From Pedobacter sp. N36a (GTDB lineage Bacteria > Bacteroidota > Bacteroidia > Sphingobacteriales > Sphingobacteriaceae), in the NCBI RefSeq assembly GCF_014472395.1, contig NZ_JACSZW010000003.1, positions 62,001 to 126,000 on the forward strand: DNA of 64,000 bases. Direction: 5' to 3'. Each line of letters starts with the position of its first letter. The stretch's first letter is position 1. Under the pieces are notes generated by a model, which was not told where the DNA came from, made no database searches, and saw only the letters and a program-made list of their open reading frames with translations. This document shows, one piece after another, positions 8,727 to 17,532 of the stretch. The position numbers and the translations under genes were made by a program.

Positions 8727-9281
8727 TTATTCCTCCATCAGGTCATTTTTCACTGGATCGAGAATTCTGCCACCCTTGTAAAAATACCTTGAATAATATG
8801 GTTCGTTTAAATTGCTGATCACCACCCCACGGCTGGAAGAGGCATGAGCGAAACGGTTATCACCAAGATAAATCCCGATATGCGTAATGCTTCGGCTTTT
8901 AATCTTGAAGAATACCAGATCTCCTTCTTTTAGCTCGTCTTTTGGCAATGGATCTACCATGCTAAAGATGTCACGTGAATTGCGGAGTATTGTAGTGTTG
9001 AAAACTTTATCGTAAATCGCTTTTGTAAAAGCGGAACAATCAATCCCTCTTTTGGTATTTCCACCGAATCGGTAAGGAGTACCTATCCATTCGTAAATGA
9101 ATTTGTAAAGTTTGATGTTAGAAGTTGCATCTACTGCAACACCCATTACCTGAGAAAAATATTGGGAAGCTAAATTATCAGGGTCTTCTAATTTGTTGGT
9201 TTCTTTTGATTTTGTCTGTGCATGGACGGCTGAGAGGCTGCACGCGACAATTAGGGTAGAAAACAAAAATTTTTTTATCAT
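8727..9281 (-). CDS. Secreted NlpC/P60 (C40) peptidoglycan peptidase
   Basis: A 184-aa cell-wall endopeptidase expected to cut gamma-D-Glu-diaminopimelate bonds of peptide stems in the periplasm. It has a clear signal peptide (cleavage after SAVHA, residue 21). The catalytic Cys is C82 in GIDCSAF, the His is H134 in THIGIYLG, and H146 in RFAHASS is the likely third residue. It contains the NlpC domain only, with no SH3b domain. The reading frame extends to 9350, but only the ATG at 9281 puts the signal peptide first. Confidence 0.88.
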   Translation of the reverse strand: MIKKFLFSTLIVACSLSAVHAQTKSKETNKLEDPDNLASQYFSQVMGVAVDATSNIKLYKFIYEWIGTPYRFGGNTKRGIDCSAFTKAIYDKVFNTTILRNSRDIFSMVDPLPKDELKEGDLVFFKIKSRSITHIGIYLGDNRFAHASSSRGVVISNLNEPYYSRYFYKGGRILDPVKNDLMEE

Positions 9282-9471
9282 ACTCTTAAGTTTGGGTAAT
9301 AGACACTTACACTTAAACGTACACCACTGGGGCTTATTGTCCGGTGCCAAAACTATGTATTTTACAAATGTTATCCAAATGTAAACGGTTTAAAAATAAA
9401 AGTTATCCACATTTTGTGTAACCTTAGTGTTCATTTTACAGGTATTTCTTCTATATGTTGCAATAAAAAAG

Positions 9472-9479
9472 TAGATTTG
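9472..9479 (+). promoter_or_regulatory. -7 element of pdhA promoter
   Basis: TAGATTTG is a perfect TAnnTTTG and lies 29 bp before the pdhA ATG. A TTG at 9458-9460 is only 11 bp upstream, too close for a standard -33 element. Confidence 0.45.
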
Positions 9480-9508
9480 CTCTTGTAAATAAAAACCAAT
9501 ACCCAAAA

Positions 9509-10504
9509 ATGAGTGCAGTAGAAATTAATAAAGATACCTATCTGAAGTGGTTTGAGTCGATGTTGCTGATGCGCAAGTTCGAAGAAAAAACAGGTCAACT
9601 ATACGGACAACAAAAAATCCGTGGTTTTTGTCATCTATACATTGGTCAGGAAGCTGTTGTAGCCGGAGCTATTTCAGCGTTAAGACCAGAAGATTCTATG
9701 ATCACCGCATACCGCGATCACGCACATGCCCTTGCAAAAGGTGTAAGTGCAAACAGCATTATGGCTGAGATGTACGGTAAGGCAACAGGATGTTCAAAAG
9801 GTAAAGGTGGTTCTATGCACATGTTTAGCAAAGAGCATCACTTTTACGGTGGACACGGTATCGTTGGTGGGCAGGTTCCATTGGGCGCAGGTATCGCTTT
9901 TGCAGAGAAATATAAAGGCACAAAAAATGTAAACGTTTGTTACATGGGTGATGGAGCGGTTCGTCAGGGCGCTTTACACGAAGCTTTTAATATGGCAATG
10001 CTGTGGAAATTGCCAGTTATCTTTGTTTGTGAGAATAATGGTTATGCCATGGGTACTTCTGTAGAACGTACTACGAACATGACTGATATATATAAAATAG
10101 GTTTAGGTTTTGACATGCCATGTGCTCCTGTTGACGGAATGGATCCTGTAGCAGTTCATACTGCAATGGATGAAGCGGCTCAGCGTGCCAGAAATGGTGA
10201 CGGACCAACCTTCCTTGAAATCAGAACTTATCGCTACCGCGGTCACTCTATGTCTGACCCGGCTAAATATCGTTCTAAAGACGAATTGGAAGCTTACAAA
10301 AGTAAAGACCCAATTGAGCAGGTAAGAGAAACTATCCTTCAGGAAAAATATGCTGATCAAGCATGGATCGAAGAGATCGAAGCAAAAGTGAAACAAATCG
10401 TTGATGATTCTGTTAAATTTGCGGAAGAGTCTCCATGGCCGGAAGCATCAGAATTGTATACTGATGTTTACGTACAAACTGATTATCCATACGTACAAGA
10501 TTAA
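9509..10504 (+). CDS. pdhA: Pyruvate dehydrogenase E1 component, alpha subunit
   Basis: Thiamine-diphosphate enzyme subunit that decarboxylates pyruvate and passes the acetyl group to the lipoyl arms of E2. At 331 aa it is the alpha subunit of the two-chain (alpha2beta2) E1 type. The TPP/Mg motif starts at GDG (147-149) and ends at ENN (175-177). GQEA at 47-50 and the glycine-rich GGSMHMF stretch are also typical. The E2 gene follows after 30 bp and makes an operon, but no E1-beta gene is in the window, so pdhB must lie elsewhere. A branched-chain keto-acid specificity cannot be excluded from sequence alone, though the E2 partner supports pyruvate. Confidence 0.93.
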   Translation: MSAVEINKDTYLKWFESMLLMRKFEEKTGQLYGQQKIRGFCHLYIGQEAVVAGAISALRPEDSMITAYRDHAHALAKGVSANSIMAEMYGKATGCSKGKGGSMHMFSKEHHFYGGHGIVGGQVPLGAGIAFAEKYKGTKNVNVCYMGDGAVRQGALHEAFNMAMLWKLPVIFVCENNGYAMGTSVERTTNMTDIYKIGLGFDMPCAPVDGMDPVAVHTAMDEAAQRARNGDGPTFLEIRTYRYRGHSMSDPAKYRSKDELEAYKSKDPIEQVRETILQEKYADQAWIEEIEAKVKQIVDDSVKFAEESPWPEASELYTDVYVQTDYPYVQD

Positions 10505-10534
10505 TTTAGAACGCATTTCATTTAATAATATAGA

Positions 10535-12181
10535 ATGGCTGAAGTAGTTAAAATGCCCAAGATGAGCGATACCATGACCGAAGGTGTGATGGCTAAGTGG
10601 CATAAGAAAGTTGGCGATAAAGTTAAAAGTGGCGATGTAATGGCCGAAGTGGAAACCGATAAGGCAACCATGGATCTTGAATCTTATTGGGATGGTACCG
10701 TTTTATACATTGGTGTAGAAGAAGGTCAATCCGTTCCAGTAGATGCAGTTATCGCTGTAATAGGTAAAGAAGGAGAAGACTACAAAGCGGCATTAGCGGC
10801 AGAAGAAGGTGCTGCGGCTCCTAAAGCTGAAGCGGCGCCTGCTGAAACAGCTGCTCCGGTTGAAGATAAAAAAGAAGCAACAGCAGGAATTACTGATGCT
10901 GATCTAGAAAAGATCGGTGTTACCGTAATCAGAATGCCTTTGCTAAGTGATACAATGACTGAAGGCGTGATCGCTGAATGGCATAAAAAAGTTGGTGATA
11001 AAGTAAAGAATGATGACATCCTTGCTGATGTAGAAACCGATAAGGCAACTATGGAAGTAATGGGTTATGCGGATGGAACTTTATTGCATATCGGTGTGGA
11101 AAAAGGTGCTGCCGCGAAAGTGAATGGCATCATGGCGATTGTTGGCCCGGAAGGAACTGACATCAGCGAATTCCTTAAACAAGGTGATGCTCCTGCTCAG
11201 CCTGCCGCTGATAAAAAAGCTGACGCTCCGGTAGCGGAAGCTGCTCCAGCAGCAGCAGAAATTACACCAGCTCCTGCTGAAGGTGCTGATCGCGTAAAAG
11301 CATCTCCATTAGCAAAGAGAATTGCGAAAGACAAAGGTATTGACCTTGCTAAAGTGGCAGGCAGTGCTGATGGCGGACGTATCATCAAAAAAGACATCGA
11401 AAACTTTAAACCTGCGGCAGCAGCAGCCCCTCAGGCAGCAGCTAGTGCATCCCCAGCTGAGAAATCAGCTTCGGTAAGCATTCCTCAGTTTATTGGTGAA
11501 GAGAAATATACAGAGAAACCAGTAACTCAAATGCGTAAAGTAATCGCTAAGCGATTATCTGAGAGCTTGTTTACTGCACCTCATTTCTACCTAACCATGT
11601 CTATTGATATGGATGGCGCAATTGCTGCACGTACCAAAATCAATGAATATGCACCGGTAAAAATCTCTTTCAATGACATGGTGTTAAAAGCAGTAGCAAT
11701 CGCTTTAAAACAACACCCTAATGTGAACTCTTCTTGGTTAGGCGATAAAATTCGTTACAATGAGCATGTAAACATTGGTGTAGCTGTAGCTGTTGAAGAT
11801 GGTTTATTGGTTCCTGTAGTTCGTTTTGCTGATGGTAAATCATTGTCGCACATCTCTGCGGAAGTGAAAGACTTCGCACAGCGTGCTAAAGCTAAAAAAT
11901 TACAGCCATCAGATTGGGAAGGTTCTACTTTCACCATTTCTAACTTAGGAATGTTCGGAATAGACGAATTCACTGCCATCATTAACCCGCCTGACGCATG
12001 TATTCTTGCGATCGGCGGAATCTCTCAGGTTCCTGTGGTGAAAAATGGTGCTGTAGTTCCAGGAAACGTAATGAAAGTTACTTTAAGCTGCGATCACCGC
12101 GTAGTGGATGGCGCAACTGGATCTGCTTTCTTACAAACACTAAAAGCATTATTAGAAGAGCCAGTAAGACTATTGGTTTAA
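10535..12181 (+). CDS. pdhC: Dihydrolipoamide acetyltransferase (pyruvate dehydrogenase E2) with two lipoyl domains
   Basis: Core acyltransferase of the pyruvate dehydrogenase complex, moving the acetyl group from lipoyl to CoA. The 548-aa protein has two N-terminal lipoyl domains, with lipoylated lysines K43 and K170 in ETDKATM. Each is followed by an Ala/Pro-rich flexible linker (about 90-118 and 217-252). A peripheral-subunit binding domain lies at 254-291 (KASPLAKRIAKDKGIDL), and the catalytic domain covers about 325-548. The active site is H521/D525 in CDHRVVDGATG near the C-terminus. It follows pdhA by 30 bp and is closed by a terminator. Confidence 0.96.
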   Translation: MAEVVKMPKMSDTMTEGVMAKWHKKVGDKVKSGDVMAEVETDKATMDLESYWDGTVLYIGVEEGQSVPVDAVIAVIGKEGEDYKAALAAEEGAAAPKAEAAPAETAAPVEDKKEATAGITDADLEKIGVTVIRMPLLSDTMTEGVIAEWHKKVGDKVKNDDILADVETDKATMEVMGYADGTLLHIGVEKGAAAKVNGIMAIVGPEGTDISEFLKQGDAPAQPAADKKADAPVAEAAPAAAEITPAPAEGADRVKASPLAKRIAKDKGIDLAKVAGSADGGRIIKKDIENFKPAAAAAPQAAASASPAEKSASVSIPQFIGEEKYTEKPVTQMRKVIAKRLSESLFTAPHFYLTMSIDMDGAIAARTKINEYAPVKISFNDMVLKAVAIALKQHPNVNSSWLGDKIRYNEHVNIGVAVAVEDGLLVPVVRFADGKSLSHISAEVKDFAQRAKAKKLQPSDWEGSTFTISNLGMFGIDEFTAIINPPDACILAIGGISQVPVVKNGAVVPGNVMKVTLSCDHRVVDGATGSAFLQTLKALLEEPVRLLV

Positions 12182-12200
12182 TTAATATCCTAAATAATCT

Positions 12201-12226
12201 AAAAAGCTGCTTCGGCAGCTTTTTTT
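12201..12226 (+). terminator. Intrinsic terminator of pdhA-pdhC
   Basis: AAAAAGCTGC, a TTCG tetraloop, GCAGCTTTTT and further T. The C(TTCG)G loop is an unusually stable tetraloop. The hisS start must lie beyond it. Confidence 0.9.
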
Positions 12227-12243
12227 ATGCCTGTTACTTTTTG

Positions 12244-12251
12244 TACTTTTG
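12244..12251 (+). promoter_or_regulatory. -7 element of hisS promoter, next to the start codon
   Basis: TACTTTTG fits TAnnTTTG exactly and ends 5 bp before the ATG at 12257. The predicted transcription start therefore coincides with the start codon, so the mRNA may be leaderless. No clear TTG -33 element is seen; the terminator of pdhC occupies that position. Confidence 0.5.
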
Positions 12252-12256
12252 TCGCT

Positions 12257-13642
12257 ATGTCGAATATTAAACCTTCTCTAGTTAAAGGAACCCGTGATTT
12301 TTCACCCCAGGAAATGGTCAAACGCAATCATATTTTTGATACCATAAAGACGGTATTTAAAAAGTATGGCTATGCCGAAATACAAACCCCAACGATGGAA
12401 AACCTGAGTACTTTAACAGGTAAATATGGAGATGAGGGCGATAAACTGATCTTTAAGATCTTAAACAGTGGTGATTTCCTTTCTAAAGCGAAACCAGAAC
12501 TGCTGGCAGCAGCCAACTCAAATGCACTGACTTCCTCGATTTCTGAAAAAGCATTGAGGTATGATTTAACGGTTCCTTTTGCTCGTTACGTAGTAATGCA
12601 CCAGAATGATATTTCCCTGCCTTTTAAGCGCTTTCAGGTGCAGCCGGTATGGAGAGCTGATCGACCGCAGAAAGGTCGCTACAGAGAGTTCTATCAGTGT
12701 GATGTAGACGTGGTAGGTTCGGATAGCCTGTTAAATGAAGCAGAATTCATATTGATCTATCAGGAAGCATTGAGTAACCTTGGTCTTAAAGACTTCACAA
12801 TTAAATTAAATAACCGCAAAATCCTTTCTGGAATTGCAGAAATCATTGGTAAACCGGAGTTGATCATCGACATGACCGTAGCCATTGATAAGCTAGATAA
12901 AATCGGCCTGGATGGTGTCAGTAAAGAGCTGTTAGAACGCGGATTTACAGAAGGAGACCTGGAGAAATTAAAACCTGTAATTTTATTACAAGGCAGCAAT
13001 GAAGAGAAACTGGTAAGTTTGCGTACCGTATTGGCAGATTCGCCAACGGGTATGAGCGGAATTGCAGAGATCGAAACGGTATTCAAATACCTAAAAGGAT
13101 TGCTGCAGACCACGCCGGATCTTTCTCCGGATGTAGAGCTGGACATTACTTTAGCACGTGGCTTAAATTATTATACTGGCTGTATCTTTGAAGTGAAAAC
13201 AAATGAAGCGGCCATGGGCAGTATTGGTGGTGGTGGTCGTTATGACGACCTGACCGGTATGTTTGGTTTAAAAGGCCTAACCGGGGTTGGGATTTCTTTT
13301 GGTGCAGACCGCATCTACGATGTGCTGCTGGAACTGAACTTATTCCCTGAATCTGCTGCTTCGGGAACGAAAGTCCTGATCAGTAATTTTGATGAGGCGG
13401 CAGAATTATACGCACTGCCTATCGTACAGCAGCTGAGAAATGCCAATATCGCTGCGGAACTATATCCTACTGCTGCAAAGCTGAAAAAACAAATGAGCTA
13501 TGCTGATGATAAAAAGATCCCTTTCGTGATTTTGATTGGTAGTGATGAGCTGGAAAGTGGCCTTTTAACCTTAAAAGACATGCACAGCGGCGTTCAGGAA
13601 AAATTATCCCTGAATGATATTATGGAGAAAATTAAAGACTAA
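12257..13642 (+). CDS. hisS: Histidyl-tRNA synthetase
   Basis: Class II aminoacyl-tRNA synthetase that charges tRNA-His in the cytoplasm. The 461-aa protein shows GTRDFSP at the N-terminus, motif 2 with RFQVQPVWRADRP and GRYREFYQCD, and the histidine-specific LARGLNYYTGCIFEV and GGGGRYDDL. A C-terminal anticodon-binding domain of about 90 residues follows. The reading frame opens at 12227 within the preceding terminator; the ATG at 12257 (MSNIKPSLVKGTRDF) is the family start. The 3' end overlaps the converging NTF2-like gene by 4 bp (CTAA, stops on both strands). Confidence 0.96.
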   Translation: MSNIKPSLVKGTRDFSPQEMVKRNHIFDTIKTVFKKYGYAEIQTPTMENLSTLTGKYGDEGDKLIFKILNSGDFLSKAKPELLAAANSNALTSSISEKALRYDLTVPFARYVVMHQNDISLPFKRFQVQPVWRADRPQKGRYREFYQCDVDVVGSDSLLNEAEFILIYQEALSNLGLKDFTIKLNNRKILSGIAEIIGKPELIIDMTVAIDKLDKIGLDGVSKELLERGFTEGDLEKLKPVILLQGSNEEKLVSLRTVLADSPTGMSGIAEIETVFKYLKGLLQTTPDLSPDVELDITLARGLNYYTGCIFEVKTNEAAMGSIGGGGRYDDLTGMFGLKGLTGVGISFGADRIYDVLLELNLFPESAASGTKVLISNFDEAAELYALPIVQQLRNANIAAELYPTAAKLKKQMSYADDKKIPFVILIGSDELESGLLTLKDMHSGVQEKLSLNDIMEKIKD

Positions 13643-14109
13643 TCGTTTTTTGATATATAAGCGGTCAGTTTATCGCTGGCCTGCTTTTTTACCTTATTCC
13701 TTAAAAAGGAAGTCCAGCCCAGTAACCTTCCGATAAGTCCCAGCGATTGCTTCGACCAGGTATAAAAGTCGAACTGATCCCGATGTTGGATGATTTTACC
13801 GTTTTCAATGATGAACTGCGCATCAATCTGATTCCATACCTTTCTCCCCGTTGCCGAAAAGGTATAATGTGCATCCCAATGTGCTGTAGCGCCGTTTTCA
13901 GTCGCCTTAACCGCGCTAAACTCTACACGCATATCTTTTCCGCTTTTGATGAGCATTGCCCACATGGCGCGGACTTGTACTGCATTCAAATCAGTAAATA
14001 CGGGGTCGCTGAAAGTGGCCTGGTCACTGTAACATTCCTGCATTCCGGCAACATCCTTGTTTTTAAAGGCCGTATAGAATTTGGTGATGAGTTCCTGATT
14101 GGCGTGCAT
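13639..14109 (-). CDS. NTF2/SnoaL-like fold protein
   Basis: A 156-aa protein with the layout of nuclear-transport-factor-2-like (SnoaL, ketosteroid isomerase) domains. It shows the opening helix NQELITKFYTAFKNKDVAGM, then CYSDQATFSDPVF, and later KVWNQIDAQFIIENGKIIQHRDQFDFYTWSKQ. This fold serves small isomerases, hydratases and ligand binders, and nothing in sequence or context gives a substrate. The frame opens at 14148 inside the upstream response-regulator gene. ATGs at 14112 and 14109, just past that gene's stop, are the likely starts. The 8-bp or smaller gap suggests it is co-transcribed with the receiver protein. Confidence 0.75.
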   Translation of the reverse strand: MHANQELITKFYTAFKNKDVAGMQECYSDQATFSDPVFTDLNAVQVRAMWAMLIKSGKDMRVEFSAVKATENGATAHWDAHYTFSATGRKVWNQIDAQFIIENGKIIQHRDQFDFYTWSKQSLGLIGRLLGWTSFLRNKVKKQASDKLTAYISKND

Positions 14110-14116
14110 CATCTGA

Positions 14117-14515
14117 TTAATATACTTTTCCTGCGAGTATACCCTCAATTCTATCTAGTAAATCGTCAATATCAAATGGTTTGGCCAGGAATCCATTTGG
14201 TTTAAAAGCACCATGTTGGATATTGGCTTCAGTATACCTCGCGGAGATCATTAATACGGGGATCTCGGCCGTGCTGGCATTAGACCTGAGCTGAGTTAAT
14301 AACTCTCTGCCGTCGCCGTCAGGCAGCATAATGTCCATGATGACCAGATCCGGCCTGGATTTTTCGATATGCGTCATCATGTTGATGCTTTTATGGAGAC
14401 CGGCTACTTTATACGCTTCACTTTGTAAGATCAGCGTGATGACATCAAGTATGGCATGATTGTCCTCAACGACGAGTATGTTTTTGTAAATTTTAGAGCT
14501 TTTTGCCAAAATCAA
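14117..14515 (-). CDS. Single-domain response regulator (CheY-like receiver)
   Basis: A 132-aa protein made of one receiver domain with no output domain. The acidic pair is E17/D18, the phosphorylation site is D61 in VIMDIMLPDGDG, the switch Ser is S91 in MISARYTE, and the Lys is K112 in FLAKPF. All key residues are intact, so it should be phosphorylated by a histidine kinase encoded elsewhere. It probably acts by protein-protein contact in a phosphorelay or on a motility or stress target. It is followed within 8 bp by the NTF2-like gene. The 265 bp upstream (14516-14780) hold a terminator and no gene that I can see. Confidence 0.88.
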   Translation of the reverse strand: MILAKSSKIYKNILVVEDNHAILDVITLILQSEAYKVAGLHKSINMMTHIEKSRPDLVIMDIMLPDGDGRELLTQLRSNASTAEIPVLMISARYTEANIQHGAFKPNGFLAKPFDIDDLLDRIEGILAGKVY

Positions 14516-14747
14516 TGGGGTTGGATGTAATACAAATATATTTAATCAGGTTTGATTTGTCCACACATTAATTGGTTTAAATCACAAATTCAAATATTTT
14601 TTTTTATAAGTGTGAAATTTTAGGGGCTACAGGCATAGATCAGATTTAAGGGGGTAAATGGGAAGAAAGACCTTCGGGAAAAAATATATATTAGACGATG
14701 AAACCTTTTTAGTTTTTTACTGTCTTAGTATTAAGTTTTAGGTTTTT

Positions 14748-14782
14748 AAAAGAGGTACGATTGTGGCGATTGTACCTTTTTT
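14748..14782. terminator. Terminator at the end of the TetR-ABC1-SDR operon
   Basis: AAAAGAGGTAC (14748-14758) pairs with GTACCTTTTTT (14772-14782), with one G-T pair and a 13-nt loop. It directly abuts the stop codon of the SDR gene and has A/T tracts on both sides. Confidence 0.65.
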
Positions 14783-16226
14783 ATTGCGCTTTAAATTGGG
14801 TGATTCGTCTGGCCATACCATTGAACAGGAAAATATGAAATGGAAACATGGCATACCAATAGGCCCTTCCCCATAAGCCTGAAGGTCTGAATGTGGCAAT
14901 CTGAGAGAGGAAGTACTGACCATGAAATTCGATGACTTTAAATTCCAGCCAGGCTTCTCCAGGGACTTTCATTTCCGCAAATAATAACAATCGCTTGTTT
15001 TGCTGATCCGCTAACAGCACTCGCCAGAAATCGACGACATCACCTGCATGAATCGAAATATTGCTCGTTCTGCCCCTGCGTGTGCCTACACCACCCATCA
15101 GTTTATCTAAAAAACCCCTTAAATTCCATAACCAGTCCGCGTAATACCAGCCTCTGTTTCCACCGATGCTCCATATATTCTCAAACACCTCCTGGGGATC
15201 TCTCTCAAAAGGCATTTTGACCTTATATTCCAGTGTTCCATTTTGTGGAACTTTTACCTGATCCATGAAACTGGTGTCCAGGTAACCTCGGTTCAGCGCA
15301 TCTTTCCAACTGGAGACAATAGAATTTTGTTCAATTTTCTCAAAAGCAAGCGCTAGATTTTTACGATAGGGCAGACAAGCTCCGGGAACAACGCTGCTGA
15401 TGCAGTTTTCTTTACAAACAACCTCATTTTTCATGCTGTCCACCAGACTTCTGGCTAAAGCATAGGGTACAGAGGTCACCATGTTTAACCATAAGGAAGA
15501 TAAGCGGGGGGTAAGCAGTGGCAGCGTGAGGATGAAACGTCTTAAATGCCTGACTTCCGCATATTGCAGCATCATTTCTCTATAGCTGAGAATGTCTGGA
15601 CCTCCGATGTCGAAAGTCTGCTGCATGGCTTTCTCATTTAACAATACGCCGCTTAAATAACGCAGTACATCACGTATTCCAATTGGCTGACACTTAGTTT
15701 TGATCCATTTTGGCGCGACCATCACAGGTAATTTCTCCGTCAGGTCTCTGATGATTTCAAATGAGGCACTTCCGGAACCAATAATGATGGCTGCTCTTAA
15801 AATGGTAAAAGGAATGCCAGATTGCTTTAAGACGTCTTCGACGGCCAGTCTGGAGCTTAAATGTTCCGATAAGCCAAGGTCATTCACGATGCCGGTGAGG
15901 TAAATTAGCTGCTGGCATTGGCTGTGCTTCAGCGCTGCTATAAAATTCTGTGCAGAGGCCGTTTCCAATTCTGAGAAGCCATGTTCGCTGGCCGACATAG
16001 AATGGACCAGGTAATAAGCAGCGTCAATATTGCTGGGGATTTCAACTAGTGTTTCAGGCTTTAATAGGTCTCCGGTGATGATTTGTACCTGATCACCAAA
16101 GTCTGAAGCCTCCGAAAAACGCCTTTTGTCGCGGACCATACAGACGACTTCATGTCCGGCTGCTAAAAGAACAGGCAGCAATCGAGTGCCTATATAACCA
16201 TTCGCACCGGTCAGCAGGATTTTCAT
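14781..16226 (-). CDS. SDR-type NAD(P)-binding protein with C-terminal DUF2867 domain
   Basis: A 481-aa two-domain protein. Residues 1-300 are an atypical short-chain dehydrogenase/NmrA-like Rossmann domain with the nucleotide motif GANGYIG (7-13), close to E. coli YbjT. From about residue 330 a second domain follows (VKMPFERDPQEVFENIWSIG, then NRGWYYADWLWNLRG), corresponding to DUF2867. This fusion is widespread but its substrate is unknown; proposals include electron-transport or quinone-related NAD(P)H binding. The start codon overlaps the stop of the ABC1 kinase gene (ATGA), so the two are translationally coupled. Confidence 0.85.
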   Translation of the reverse strand: MKILLTGANGYIGTRLLPVLLAAGHEVVCMVRDKRRFSEASDFGDQVQIITGDLLKPETLVEIPSNIDAAYYLVHSMSASEHGFSELETASAQNFIAALKHSQCQQLIYLTGIVNDLGLSEHLSSRLAVEDVLKQSGIPFTILRAAIIIGSGSASFEIIRDLTEKLPVMVAPKWIKTKCQPIGIRDVLRYLSGVLLNEKAMQQTFDIGGPDILSYREMMLQYAEVRHLRRFILTLPLLTPRLSSLWLNMVTSVPYALARSLVDSMKNEVVCKENCISSVVPGACLPYRKNLALAFEKIEQNSIVSSWKDALNRGYLDTSFMDQVKVPQNGTLEYKVKMPFERDPQEVFENIWSIGGNRGWYYADWLWNLRGFLDKLMGGVGTRRGRTSNISIHAGDVVDFWRVLLADQQNKRLLLFAEMKVPGEAWLEFKVIEFHGQYFLSQIATFRPSGLWGRAYWYAMFPFHIFLFNGMARRITQFKAQ

Positions 16227-17527
16227 GTTAAGGTATGTGGTTGAAAAGTATCGGTGTTTACCACCGCTTTTAGTTCCTGCAAAATGGTGTACAAGCCAAA
16301 ATTAGTCCGGTTCACATAAATGAAGTGTTTAACACCTCTGGCCTGCTTAAATTCTGGCATGGTAGCCACTTTCTCCCCAAATTTATACAGTTGTTCAAAG
16401 AATTCAGGTTTACTGAAATCGAAGGTTTTACTGGTGTAAGGTCTGGCAAATAATTCAATCATTTCCCGGTAAGCTTTATAGTAAAACTCTACCTGGCTAT
16501 CCGTGTCCTCCGGGTGGATCATTTCCAGCTGACGGAAGGCTGCAATGGTTTTCGCTTTATCTTTGATCACATCTGTGGAGATCAGGGAAAAGAAGGGATA
16601 GTAGAAATCATCCGGCATTTCCTTGATACAGCCGAAATCTATAACACCTAATTTTTCATCCGGTGTAATCAGGAAATTACCTGGGTGTGGATCCGCATGC
16701 ACTGCCCTCAGTTCATGCTGCTGGAAATTATAGAAATCCCATAAAGCTTGCCCAATCTTGTTTCTCAGCTCCTGTGAAGGGTTGGTGTTTAAAAATTCTT
16801 TCAGGTGTAAGCCCTCAATCCAGTCCATCGTAATGATCCTTTTTTTGGAAAGCTCGGGGTAATATTTTGGGAATACGATATTTTCTAAATGACTGCAAGC
16901 TTCAGAAAATTCAATAGAGCGGCGTACTTCCAGCTCATAATCGGTTTCTTCCAGCAGTCGCTCTTCTACTTCTTTGATGTAAATATTGAGTTCCTTTTCA
17001 TTCATTCCGAGCAGGCGAAAAGCAAAGGGCTTTACCAATTTCAGATCCGATGAGATACTGTCGCCAACACCGGGATATTGAATTTTAACGGCTAAAGTTT
17101 TACCCTTCAGTTCTGCCTGATGCACTTGCCCAATGGAGGCGGCATTGCTGGAATGTAGGTTGAATTTATCATAAATCTGTTCCGGTGTTTTTCCGAAGGA
17201 TTTGCTGAACGTTCTGACAATGAGTGGCCCGGAAAGGGGGGGTGCATTGTACTGCGACTGTGTAAACTTGTCGACGTAAGATTTTGGCAGGATATTCTTA
17301 TCCATACTCAGCATCTGCGCTACTTTTAAAGCACTGCCTTTCAGTTCACTCAGCGACTTATAAATATCCGTGGCATTGTCCTCATTCAGTTCATCCCTGC
17401 TCAGCTCTGGGTTAAACAATTTTTTAGAATAATGCTTGATATAATTGCCGCCAATCTGGATTCCTGTTTTTACAAACTTCGCCGATCTCTGTCCTTTCGT
17501 TACTGGAATACGCTCTTGTTCTTTCAT
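16223..17527 (-). CDS. ABC1/AarF/UbiB-family atypical kinase
   Basis: A 434-aa member of the UbiB/COQ8 protein-kinase-like family, whose characterised members support quinone biosynthesis through an unusual ATPase activity. Visible features are the Ala-rich loop SNAASIGQVH (128-136), the nucleotide Lys K148 in LAVKIQYPGV, the catalytic loop HADPHPGNF (277-285) and DFG (297-299). The family KxGQ motif reads K68-V-A-Q71, with Gly replaced by Ala. No membrane segment is evident at the C-terminus. It lies between a TetR-like regulator (6 bp away) and the SDR/DUF2867 gene (4-bp overlap), i.e. a three-gene operon. A quinone role is inference from the family. Confidence 0.88.
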   Translation of the reverse strand: MKEQERIPVTKGQRSAKFVKTGIQIGGNYIKHYSKKLFNPELSRDELNEDNATDIYKSLSELKGSALKVAQMLSMDKNILPKSYVDKFTQSQYNAPPLSGPLIVRTFSKSFGKTPEQIYDKFNLHSSNAASIGQVHQAELKGKTLAVKIQYPGVGDSISSDLKLVKPFAFRLLGMNEKELNIYIKEVEERLLEETDYELEVRRSIEFSEACSHLENIVFPKYYPELSKKRIITMDWIEGLHLKEFLNTNPSQELRNKIGQALWDFYNFQQHELRAVHADPHPGNFLITPDEKLGVIDFGCIKEMPDDFYYPFFSLISTDVIKDKAKTIAAFRQLEMIHPEDTDSQVEFYYKAYREMIELFARPYTSKTFDFSKPEFFEQLYKFGEKVATMPEFKQARGVKHFIYVNRTNFGLYTILQELKAVVNTDTFQPHTLT

Positions 17528-17532
17528 GAATT

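Noticed and set aside
10790..11460. Ala/Pro-rich repeats in pdhC as unusual low-complexity DNA
   Set aside because: These are the normal flexible linkers between lipoyl, binding and catalytic domains.
12227..12256. Start of hisS at 12227
   Set aside because: It falls at the tail of the pdhC terminator and before the -7 element. MSNIKPSLVKGTRDF at 12257 is the family start.
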